This document shows positions 1-5,367 of a stretch of 6,416 nucleotides of DNA, piece by piece. The number at the start of each line of letters is the position of its first letter. Position 1 is the stretch's first letter. The notes below the pieces were generated by a model, which did not search any database, had not been told where the DNA came from, and worked only from the letters and a program-made list of their open reading frames with translations. The translations under genes were made by a program, and so were the position numbers. The DNA comes from an uncultured archaeon (GTDB lineage Archaea > Thermoproteota > Nitrososphaeria > Conexivisphaerales > CALBHZ01). The stretch spans positions 1 through 6,416 of the forward strand of contig CALBHZ010000190.1 in assembly GCA_937892815.1 (NCBI GenBank), given 5' to 3'.

Positions 1-54
1 GGCATACGAGATGTAGAGAGGTCTCGTGGGCTCGGAGATGTGTATAAGAGACAG
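1..54 (+). other. Illumina Nextera P7 adapter (not genomic)
   Basis: Bases 1-12 match the end of the P7 flow-cell sequence. Bases 13-20 (GTAGAGAG) are an i7 index that corresponds to Nextera N707 read in reverse. Bases 21-35 are the Nextera read-2 primer stem and bases 36-54 are the 19-bp Tn5 mosaic end. The order is exactly that of a library molecule, so genomic DNA begins at 55. An apparent GTG start at 54 takes its first base from the adapter and must not be used. Confidence 0.98.
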
Positions 55-494
55 TGATGGCTACGCTAGCTTTCTATAGGATAATACATCGATTGCCCAT
101 GTTTCCGTTTTACGTAGCAGGTTCGTTGCTAATGTTGTATTTGATAAGGGGTATAGCTAAGATGAAGACCTATTTGAAAGAGGACGAAGTTAAAAACGTT
201 CACAAGGTATCCGGAAGCTACCTACTTGGAGTTACCATGGGCCTCGTTAACCCCTATCAAATCGGATGGTGGATAACCGCCGGCCTATCCTTCATATCTA
301 TCTTCGGCTTGTTAGCCGTTACGGGCCTCTTCACCGCTATAGCTATCTGGATAACCGTATTTCCCCTTACCGTTAAGGCCGGGTATAACGTCAATAGCAG
401 AGCGACGATCTTAATTATCAAGGTCTTTTCAATTACGGTGCTTGCCTCCTTCGCTACAATCTTCTTCTACAAAGCAATTCTTGAAGTGATGTGA
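55..494 (+). CDS. LysE/RhtB-family exporter, C-terminal part (5'-truncated)
   Basis: This is an integral membrane protein resembling LysE-family amino-acid or metabolite exporters; the substrate cannot be told. The reading frame enters from the adapter junction, and the first in-frame ATG is at 57, giving 145 residues against roughly 200 for the family. Counting from that ATG, the first membrane segment (about 16-31) looks like LysE TM3. It is followed by a charged cytosolic loop (about 34-52) and then the family hallmark: a glycine-rich helix with an asparagine-proline, GVTMGLVNP at 58-66. Two more helices lie at about 83-105 and 117-138. The first two helices are therefore missing, so ATG 57 is probably an internal methionine and the gene is cut by the contig end. 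The stop TGA (492-494) is followed within 20 bases by the promoter of the next gene. Family call is by motif and topology; function is inferred. Confidence 0.72.
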
Positions 495-504
495 TCGTAA
501 AACG

Positions 505-512
505 TTTTTAAG
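505..512 (+). promoter_or_regulatory. TATA-like box for the DUF350 gene
   Basis: TTTTTAAG, preceded by an A-rich BRE-like stretch (AAAACG), is centred about 26-27 bp upstream of the ATG at 535. This spacing puts transcription start at or next to the ATG, so the mRNA is probably leaderless. The GGAG at 529-532 lies only two bases from the ATG, too close to act as a Shine-Dalgarno sequence. Confidence 0.55.
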
Positions 513-534
513 TGAGGAACTTTGAAGTGGAGCT

Positions 535-1020
535 ATGCAGGTACTAGGACCGGAGATGCCCTTTTACGCTTTAGCGGCCTTATGGATGGTTAGAACTATC
601 GTTCTAGTTCTAATTTGCTCATTTCTCGCCTTACTCGGCATAAGGCTAATAGACGTGCTCATACCTAAAATTCCTAAACGGGAAAGAGTTGGCGGAAACC
701 CAATATCGATAGGATTGTTCATTGGAGGCTACTTCATCTTTATAGGCTTAATTATACATGGAGCTTTGACGATGCCAACCGTAGTTGGAGCTCCCTTAAT
801 TGAAAGCATAATAGATCCTAGGAGGCTTGGATTGATGGCCACCTGCTTTCTAGTGAGCGTTTTGCTCGCCGTAGCCCTATTTTACATGATGGATAAGCTT
901 ACGCCAAAAATTCCGTTTTCAGAGATAGATAAGAATCCGATAGCCGTAGGAATCTGCGTATCTAGCTACTTCATATTCTTCGGATTGATTATCCACGCGA
1001 TACTGCTAACTCCTCTGTAG
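535..1020 (+). CDS. DUF350-family membrane protein with two internal repeats
   Basis: This 161-residue protein has four predicted membrane helices made of two related halves. Repeat 1 (about 17-82) has D40, the turn PKIP at 44-47, N55-P56, and the helix YFIFIGLIIH at 66-75. Repeat 2 (about 97-161) has D120, PKIP at 124-127, N134-P135, and YFIFFGLIIH at 145-154. This duplicated helix-pair with a conserved NP before a glycine-rich helix is the pattern of DUF350 (the YjfL group in bacteria). The biochemical role of the family is unknown. The start at 535 is supported by the TATA-like box at the leaderless distance. The transglutaminase-like gene begins 8 bp after the stop, so the two are probably co-transcribed. 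Family assignment is by recognition of the repeat pattern, not by a search. Confidence 0.8.
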   Translation: MQVLGPEMPFYALAALWMVRTIVLVLICSFLALLGIRLIDVLIPKIPKRERVGGNPISIGLFIGGYFIFIGLIIHGALTMPTVVGAPLIESIIDPRRLGLMATCFLVSVLLAVALFYMMDKLTPKIPFSEIDKNPIAVGICVSSYFIFFGLIIHAILLTPL

Positions 1021-1028
1021 GTGTTGAT

Positions 1029-1853
1029 ATGAGGGCTTCGAAGGCCCTCCTCATCTTATTATCCATATCGCTCTTAATTACGATATCTACCTGTATTGCG
1101 CTTCCATCAGAATACTTCAATAAAAGGGATAACGAGATATACGATAGCTGGGGCTTATGTAGAACGAGGGCTTACGGTAAAGACGGGTTTTTCCAGATAA
1201 CCGAGGAAGGCTTTCGCCCAGCTATTGTATTTGAAAGCTTGAGCGAGAATAGGGATCTAGCTTGGAAGCTAGGCAAAGAGTTAGCGAAAAGGTATAGAGA
1301 TAGACACGAGCTTGCCGAGGCTATATTCTACTTCGTGAGAGATAGAGTAAGGTACATGCCGGATATCGAGCAATTTGGAGTTAGGGAATTCGCTCAAAAC
1401 GCGGATGAAGTAGCTAGAACTATAGTTAATGAAGAAGTAGCTTACGGAGATTGCGAAGATTACGCCGTAATCTTAGCTGTAATGTATAAAGCGGCTGGCT
1501 TTAGATCGGCCATAGTATTGGCTCCTGGACACGCCGCTGTACTCGTTTACCTTCCGAATTACGATAGAGCTAACGTTAAGTGGACTTTAGAAGGGGAAAG
1601 AGGATGGATTTGGGCTGAAGCAACAGGTAGAAATAACAGGTTTGGATACACGCCTTCTAGGTATATAGGTGAGACTCTGCTAGCTTATGAAATAAAGGAA
1701 GAGCCTTTAGAGGTAGGAAAACCTCCGAAGGAGGTTAAGGAGATAAGCGTAGAGAGGGGAGGCTTTACGTACTTCAGCTACTCTCCCTTCTTCTCAATTA
1801 TCTTCTTCATGTGGCTTATTAGAATGATAGGAGCTATGTTTAGGAGGAGGTAA
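1029..1853 (+). CDS. Secreted/membrane-anchored transglutaminase-like cysteine enzyme
   Basis: This 274-residue protein has an N-terminal hydrophobic signal (about 5-24) and a C-terminal membrane helix (about 252-269) ending in three arginines, so the catalytic part probably faces outside. The core has the transglutaminase-like signature: Cys142 in YGDCEDYA, followed by an alpha-helix, His168 in APGHAAV, and an acidic third position at Glu197 in WIWAEATG. In archaea and bacteria such domains are usually proteases or amidases rather than cross-linking enzymes; the substrate here is unknown. I19-S20-T21-C22 is a loose lipobox, so a lipoprotein is possible. The start ATG lies 8 bp after the upstream stop, with AGGTG (1019-1023) overlapping that stop as a Shine-Dalgarno sequence, which fits an internal operon gene. 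Together with DUF350 it forms an envelope module. Confidence 0.85.
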   Translation: MRASKALLILLSISLLITISTCIALPSEYFNKRDNEIYDSWGLCRTRAYGKDGFFQITEEGFRPAIVFESLSENRDLAWKLGKELAKRYRDRHELAEAIFYFVRDRVRYMPDIEQFGVREFAQNADEVARTIVNEEVAYGDCEDYAVILAVMYKAAGFRSAIVLAPGHAAVLVYLPNYDRANVKWTLEGERGWIWAEATGRNNRFGYTPSRYIGETLLAYEIKEEPLEVGKPPKEVKEISVERGGFTYFSYSPFFSIIFFMWLIRMIGAMFRRR

Positions 1854-1904
1854 GGGATCAACACATTTAACTGTTCTAGACTAAGCTTCGTAGTGGAGAG
1901 GAAG

Positions 1905-1912
1905 TTTAAAAA
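1905..1912 (+). promoter_or_regulatory. TATA-like box for the DUF362 gene
   Basis: TTTAAAAA lies with its centre about 28 bp before the ATG at 1937, and no Shine-Dalgarno sequence occurs between them. This is the arrangement of a leaderless archaeal mRNA. The 83-bp gap 1854-1936 shows nothing else. Confidence 0.55.
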
Positions 1913-1936
1913 CATCTTAACGGCGAAGTTTTACGT

Positions 1937-3022
1937 ATGAGCCACGTTTGGTTCTTGGATTATAAGGACTGTGGAAACGTCTTACGGGGCTTAGAAAAGC
2001 TATTCGAAACGATATCGAGCGTAGTGAGTAGAGGAGACGAAGTCGCTATTAAGCTACATATGGGAGAGCTTGGGAATATAACTTATATCCGTCCTGTCTT
2101 CGTTCGTAAGGTGGTAGAGCTTGTGAAATCCCTTGGAGGAAGGCCCTTCGTAACCGATACTACTACGATCTATCCCGAAAATAGGTTTACAGCGGAGAAA
2201 TATCTCGAGACGGCCGCCTTCAACGGCTTTAGCGAATCCACCTTAGGAGCTCCCATAGTTATTGCGGATGGAGATGGATATGATGGAGTAAGCGTTAAGC
2301 TCGATAAGAGAGTTAGAGGTTGTGAAATCGATTCAATTGAAGTGGCTTCTAAGATCTTCAATGCAGATGCGATGATCGTCCTATCCCATGTTAAAGGACA
2401 TAAGCTAACTGGATTTGGAGGAGCTATAAAGAACCTCGGGATGGGGTGTGTAACTAAGAGGGCAAAAGCCATACAACACTCAGCTAACAAGGTCGTATTA
2501 GACGAGCTTAAGTGCAGCGGTTGTGGAAAATGCGTTGAAAAATGTCCTTTCGATGCCTTAGAAATGGTCAACGGCATACCTAAGAGAGACGACAAAAAAT
2601 GTATGAACTGTAGCCATTGTCTCTTCGTATGTCCTGAGAACGCCCTTTCTTGGCCTGAAGGCTGTAGCGAAAAGCTCCAAGTTAACATCGCGCACGCAGC
2701 CTACGCGGTGTTAAAGGCCTTTAAGGAAGGGAAGGTTGGATACTTGAACTTCGTTCAAGACGTTACGCCCTTATGCGATTGTGCAGCTCCAGCCGGAAGG
2801 CCTCTAATACCCGATGTTGGTATTTTAGCATCCCTAGATCCCGTGGCGATAGATAAAGCTTCAGTAGATCTAGTAGATAGAGCGGGTCCTTTATTAATCG
2901 ATGAAAAGATCGATCCTCCTGATATATTAGGCAAGCTGAATAAAGTGCGTAGCTATACTCAGCTAGAGGTATCGGAGGAGCTGGGAATAGGATCATTAAG
3001 CTACGAGCTCGTGAAGGTTTAG
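1937..3022 (+). CDS. DUF362 protein with two [4Fe-4S] clusters
   Basis: This 361-residue, soluble, presumably cytoplasmic protein is of the DUF362 iron-sulfur type. Its DUF362 part is split around a ferredoxin insert. Residues 1-185 carry conserved stretches such as KLHMGE (39-44), VTDTTT (72-77) and HVKGHKLTGFGGAIKNLGMG (151-170). Residues 193-232 are a bacterial-type ferredoxin with C193, C196, C199, C203 and C222, C225, C228, C232, each set CxxCxxCxxxC followed by proline. Residues 240-361 hold the second DUF362 half, with a CDC pair (C280, C282) and DVGILASLDPVAID at 293-306. The length is normal for the family. The reaction is unknown; electron transfer to a buried active site is inference. 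It has its own promoter and a spacer of 83 bp from the operon upstream. An ORF on the opposite strand across this gene is a shadow. Confidence 0.93.
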   Translation: MSHVWFLDYKDCGNVLRGLEKLFETISSVVSRGDEVAIKLHMGELGNITYIRPVFVRKVVELVKSLGGRPFVTDTTTIYPENRFTAEKYLETAAFNGFSESTLGAPIVIADGDGYDGVSVKLDKRVRGCEIDSIEVASKIFNADAMIVLSHVKGHKLTGFGGAIKNLGMGCVTKRAKAIQHSANKVVLDELKCSGCGKCVEKCPFDALEMVNGIPKRDDKKCMNCSHCLFVCPENALSWPEGCSEKLQVNIAHAAYAVLKAFKEGKVGYLNFVQDVTPLCDCAAPAGRPLIPDVGILASLDPVAIDKASVDLVDRAGPLLIDEKIDPPDILGKLNKVRSYTQLEVSEELGIGSLSYELVKV

Positions 3023-3025
3023 AAG

Positions 3026-3033
3026 TTTATTTT
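3026..3033 (+). terminator. Possible U-rich terminator after the DUF362 gene
   Basis: TTTATTTT begins three bases after the stop codon. Archaeal RNA polymerase can stop at such uridine tracts without a hairpin. The spacer is AT-rich throughout, so the specificity of this call is low. Confidence 0.3.
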
Positions 3034-3093
3034 AAAACGGTGAAAATTTCCAATTTATTTCCTATAACTATGAGGGAATTACCTTACGTTATT

Positions 3094-3115
3094 TTAGATA
3101 TATTACCTTATCTAA
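3094..3115. repeat. 7-bp inverted repeat in the 3023-3165 spacer
   Basis: TTAGATA (3094-3100) and TATCTAA (3109-3115) form a perfect 7-bp inverted repeat around an 8-base loop. It sits 51-72 bp before the next gene and just upstream of that gene's TATA-like box, so it could be an operator. It is AT-rich and short, and chance is a fair explanation. Confidence 0.3.
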
Positions 3116-3132
3116 GTAATTAGACATACGCC

Positions 3133-3140
3133 CTTAAGAA
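3133..3140 (+). promoter_or_regulatory. TATA-like box for the coiled-coil membrane gene
   Basis: CTTAAGAA is centred about 29-30 bp before the ATG at 3166, with no Shine-Dalgarno sequence in between. A leaderless or nearly leaderless mRNA is expected. Confidence 0.4.
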
Positions 3141-3165
3141 CTCTATAGGATATCGATCGTTAGAA

Positions 3166-3423
3166 ATGAGCAAGAAGGTTAGCGCTGATCCTCCAATTGG
3201 CAAAGCTCAGCCACGAGCTCGCTTAACTTTAAGAGAGCTAGCTCAAAGAGTTCAGACATTGGAAAGTGAGGTTAAGAAACAGATGGAGGAGCTGCAGGAA
3301 TTTAGAGCTATGAGAGGCGAAGAGATGAAGAGGTCTTATTTCAAGGATAGAATTTACCAGTTAATTGCTATTGTAGCCCTAGGGATCGCCGTAGCCGCGT
3401 TCATCTTAGCGATAGTGCTCTGA
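3166..3423 (+). CDS. Small coiled-coil protein with C-terminal membrane anchor
   Basis: I do not recognise this 85-residue protein. Residues 1-19 are basic and proline-rich. Residues 20-60 are highly charged and show heptad spacing of leucines and other hydrophobics (TLRELAQRVQTLESEV and on), which predicts a coiled coil. Residues 64-85 are one hydrophobic helix running to the C-terminus. The layout is that of a tail-anchored protein with the coiled coil in the cytoplasm. A role as a membrane tether or oligomerising subunit is inference. The ATG is supported by the TATA-like box about 30 bp upstream. It is followed by a spacer with a hairpin and T-run, so it is probably transcribed alone. Confidence 0.72.
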   Translation: MSKKVSADPPIGKAQPRARLTLRELAQRVQTLESEVKKQMEELQEFRAMRGEEMKRSYFKDRIYQLIAIVALGIAVAAFILAIVL

Positions 3424-3462
3424 TACGTTGTTCTTCTTAGATATAGGAGGCGTAGTTCAGTT

Positions 3463-3486
3463 AAAAATACATATTTTGTACTTTTT
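3463..3486 (+). terminator. Hairpin plus T-run, possible terminator
   Basis: AAAAATACA (3463-3471) pairs with TGTA-C-TTTTT (3477-3486) around a 5-base loop, with one bulged C at 3481. The 3' arm is itself a T-run. It lies 40 bp after the stop of the coiled-coil gene and could end its transcript. The rest of the spacer 3424-3594 shows no ORF of useful length. Confidence 0.4.
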
Positions 3487-3580
3487 AGCGGAGGTCCGTA
3501 GGAAATATATAGGAGTTGGGGTTTAGGATTGAGTAGAGCTTTTAGTACCCTAATACGTTAAGCCCGTCTTTAATCCCTCA

Positions 3581-3587
3581 GGAGGTG
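3581..3587 (+). promoter_or_regulatory. Strong Shine-Dalgarno sequence deciding a CTG start
   Basis: GGAGGTG is a near-perfect complement of the archaeal 16S rRNA 3' end and lies 7 bases before CTG at 3595. In that frame there is no ATG, GTG or TTG between the upstream stop (TAA, 3571-3573) and TTG 3727. Confidence 0.7.
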
Positions 3588-3594
3588 GTTTAAA

Positions 3595-3936
3595 CTGGCT
3601 AAGAGTAAAGTAGTAGAGGAGCTTAAATCTCGAGGATTTTGCGTAAAGGAGGAAGTTTCGATTAAAGGAGAGTCCGGAGTTTATCATAAATTTGATCTTG
3701 AGGTTGTTCTAGAAGATGAAGCCGTATTGGTCGATATGCCCTCGGAGGTAGATGAACTGAAGTTGTTGGAATTTTATATGAAGCTTTACGATACCAATCG
3801 TAAAGGGTTGTTAATTGTAGAGGAGAACTTAGACGATAAGGTAGAGAAGCTAGCTAAGGAGCTTAGAGTAGAAATTATTAAGGGTATAGAGGAGATTTTA
3901 GCGAGGCTGGGAAGTATTCGCAATAAGCTACTTTAG
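3595..3936 (+). CDS. 113-aa protein, possibly a degenerate restriction-endonuclease-like fold, CTG start
   Basis: The frame is open from 3574 to the stop at 3934-3936. The usual start codons would place the N-terminus at TTG 3727 (69 residues), but the 44 codons before it read as normal protein: AKSKVVEELKSRGF, a beta-hairpin-like stretch, then KFDLEVVLEDEAVLVD. A strong Shine-Dalgarno sequence precedes CTG 3595, so I take CTG as the start. The order helix, strand with D34, strand ending VLVD47, helix, then a LLIVEE strand (72-77) resembles the small PD-(D/E)XK nuclease fold. The expected DxK/ExK is D47-M48-P49 here, so the catalytic lysine is missing. It may be an inactive nuclease-like or scaffold protein. 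It converges with the PLD gene, overlapping by 4 bp. ORF reality is fairly sure; the fold is tentative. Confidence 0.7.
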   Translation: MAKSKVVEELKSRGFCVKEEVSIKGESGVYHKFDLEVVLEDEAVLVDMPSEVDELKLLEFYMKLYDTNRKGLLIVEENLDDKVEKLAKELRVEIIKGIEEILARLGSIRNKLL

Positions 3937-4667
3937 ATACCCTTGAAGTATTCCTTGAATGTCTCGGCTATCTCTTCGCTTACTATCTTAACCGATGTCT
4001 CGTGATTGTAGTATAAAGCGGATTCGCTCCAGTTATGAGAGCCGATGTATACGATCTTATCGTCTATTATCACTAGCTTCATGTGATCGGTATCGCTCTC
4101 CTCATCTAGCTTAACGTTAACGCCGTTTGCTGAAAGGTAGCTATACGCTTCTAAATTGCTATCCATATATCCGGTATGTGTTCTATACTCGATAACTACA
4201 GTTACGTTAACTCCTCTTTCCCTAGCGTTTACCAATTCTCTAATTAGATCGTTAGCCCAATCGAGGGGATCGTCTGGATCGTATACCATTAGGTACATAG
4301 CTACTAAGATCGATTCGTTCGCTTTCTTGAAATCGCTTATTAAAGACGAATAGTAATCCCTATCTACTAAAACGGAGATTTCGTATTTGACTTCCCTCTT
4401 CAGCTTTTCGCATTTCTCCTTCAATATTGAGTAGTTCTCGAGAAGAGAGCTGAGGTTTTCCTGTAAGGTCCTTTGCAGCTCGCTATACGTTTTACTGAGA
4501 GCTAAGTACCTGCTTTGCAGCTCTTCATATCTAGATTTCAACTCATCGTAGCTTTTCCTTAAATCGTGAAGTTGACTTCTTAAGGAGGATTCGATATTTA
4601 TTACCGCCCATCCGCTTATCGAAACTAAAACGGCTAAGGCTAGTACTACGATCCAAGCTTTCTTCAT
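3933..4667 (-). CDS. Membrane-anchored coiled-coil phospholipase D-family protein (single HKD motif)
   Basis: This 244-residue protein has an N-terminal hydrophobic segment (about 4-24, preceded by two lysines) that would act as a signal anchor. A long coiled coil follows (about 27-95, with repeated SRYEELQSRYLALSKTY-type heptads), then a PLD-like domain (about 96-244). The HKD motif is H195-x-K197-x4-D202, followed by G209-S210-x-N212. Only one motif is present, as in the bacterial nuclease Nuc and similar enzymes, which form homodimers to build the site; the coiled coil could promote this. Single-HKD members are commonly phosphodiesterases acting on nucleic acid, but a lipid substrate cannot be excluded. 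The active domain is predicted outside the membrane. The start at 4667 is supported by a TATA-like box about 27 bp upstream. The + strand ORF inside it is a shadow. Confidence 0.88.
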   Translation of the reverse strand: MKKAWIVVLALAVLVSISGWAVINIESSLRSQLHDLRKSYDELKSRYEELQSRYLALSKTYSELQRTLQENLSSLLENYSILKEKCEKLKREVKYEISVLVDRDYYSSLISDFKKANESILVAMYLMVYDPDDPLDWANDLIRELVNARERGVNVTVVIEYRTHTGYMDSNLEAYSYLSANGVNVKLDEESDTDHMKLVIIDDKIVYIGSHNWSESALYYNHETSVKIVSEEIAETFKEYFKGI

Positions 4668-4689
4668 ACCTTTAAATTCCTCCGCTCAC

Positions 4690-4698
4690 GTTTTTATC
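4690..4698 (-). promoter_or_regulatory. TATA-like box for the PLD-family gene
   Basis: Read on the minus strand, GATAAAAAC is centred about 27 bp before the ATG at 4667, the leaderless spacing. A GGAGG (minus strand, 4683-4679) lies 11 bases before the ATG, a rather long spacing, so either mode of initiation is possible. Confidence 0.5.
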
Positions 4699-4713
4699 AA
4701 TTGCTTAAGAAAA

Positions 4714-4722
4714 GCTTAAATT
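4714..4722 (+). promoter_or_regulatory. TATA-like box directed to the right, divergent from the PLD promoter
   Basis: GCTTAAATT is centred about 4718, predicting transcription start near 4744-4745. That is a few bases before the C-box-like motif at 4748 and about 80 bases before the ATG of the membrane protein. It may drive the RNA candidate, the membrane-protein gene, or both. Confidence 0.4.
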
Positions 4723-4744
4723 TCAATCTCGCTTAAGGTGAAAA

Positions 4745-4803
4745 GAGATGATGAAAGGTCAGCCGCTATGATCTCGATGATTAAACGACCAACATCTGAT
4801 ATC
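4745..4803 (+). ncRNA. Candidate archaeal C/D box sRNA
   Basis: A perfect C box ATGATGA lies at 4748-4754 and a perfect D box CTGA at 4796-4799, 52 bases end to end, which fits archaeal C/D guide RNAs. Between them are a C'-like TCGATGA (4774-4780) and a weak D'-like ATGA (4768-4771). The guide stretches would be 4755-4767 and 4781-4795. A TATA-like box predicts a 5' end three or four bases before the C box. The outer sequences GTGAA (4738-4742) and TTCAC (4809-4813) can pair, extended by AAG/CTT with one bulge. Against the call: D' and C' are imperfect, the stem does not abut the D box, and I could not recognise an rRNA target for either guide. It could instead be the mRNA leader of the next gene. 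Confidence 0.38.
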
Positions 4804-4823
4804 CCTTATTCACGTGATTGAAA

Positions 4824-5336
4824 ATGCCCTTTACCCCCTTCCACTTAGGACCGGCGTTAGCTTTAGGCCTTCCTTTAAAGAGGTACGTGCACGCACCTAC
4901 CTTCATAATCGCTAATTTAATAGTAGATATCGAGCCGTTCCTAGTTTTAGCTCTCAACCTTAGATACCCTCTCCACGGATACCTACACACCTTTTTGTTC
5001 GCAACGATCCTAGGATTGGCCTTAGGATATATCATGTTTAGACTTGAGGAGGTTTTAAGACCCGTTTTCAAGCTTTTATTGCTAACCCCTAGCGATGCTA
5101 TAGGCTTAAAGGGCTACCTTTCAGCAGGCGCTTTAGGAACGGTTATCCACGTATTGTTAGATACTCCGCTGTACACCGATATCAAGCCGTTTTACCCGCT
5201 AACGATAAATCCGCTGTACAACCCGAGCTTAACTTCCTCCATATATGACGTGTGCGTATATATGGGCTTTTTCGGCTTAGCCTATTACGTAGGCTTAGTT
5301 CTTATTTCGCTATTTAGGCGTTATCGAGGAGATTAA
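4824..5336 (+). CDS. YdjM/DUF4184-like integral membrane protein, putative metal-dependent hydrolase
   Basis: I take ATG 4824 as the start (170 residues) rather than TTG 4818, because proteins of this type begin with MPFTPFH. Several polar residues sit in or beside hydrophobic helices: H7, D35 and E37 in VDIEP, H51 and H55 in HGYLHT, H109 and D113 in HVLLD, then DIKPFYPL (119-126). This His/Asp set near the membrane is typical of the YdjM-like (LexA-regulated inner-membrane hydrolase) and DUF4184 groups. Members are thought to bind metal, but no reaction is firmly known. About four to five helices are predicted (for example 24-45, 53-71, 99-113, 145-163), with a basic C-terminus RRYRGD. There is no Shine-Dalgarno sequence before the ATG. 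Its transcript may start near 4744 and carry an 80-base leader, or start closer. The opposite-strand ORF is a shadow. Confidence 0.65.
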   Translation: MPFTPFHLGPALALGLPLKRYVHAPTFIIANLIVDIEPFLVLALNLRYPLHGYLHTFLFATILGLALGYIMFRLEEVLRPVFKLLLLTPSDAIGLKGYLSAGALGTVIHVLLDTPLYTDIKPFYPLTINPLYNPSLTSSIYDVCVYMGFFGLAYYVGLVLISLFRRYRGD

Positions 5337-5338
5337 GG

Positions 5339-5346
5339 TTTTAAAG
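5339..5346 (+). promoter_or_regulatory. TATA-like box for the 72-aa gene
   Basis: TTTTAAAG begins two bases after the stop of the membrane-protein gene and is centred about 25-26 bp before ATG 5368. This points to an independent leaderless transcript rather than an operon. Confidence 0.5.
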
Positions 5347-5367
5347 GAGTTTAGGCTAATTAGGCAC

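Noticed and set aside
2170..2688. 172-codon ORF on the minus strand
   Set aside because: It lies wholly inside the DUF362 gene; its product is serine- and leucine-rich with no motif, and the plus-strand gene is certain.
2763..2996. 77-codon ORF on the minus strand
   Set aside because: Antisense to the conserved C-terminal half of the DUF362 gene; no motif and no start signal.
4156..4353. 65-codon ORF on the plus strand
   Set aside because: Antisense to the PLD catalytic domain; a shadow frame.
4781..5071. 96-codon ORF on the minus strand
   Set aside because: Antisense to the YdjM-like gene, whose MPFTPFH start and His/Asp motifs are convincing.
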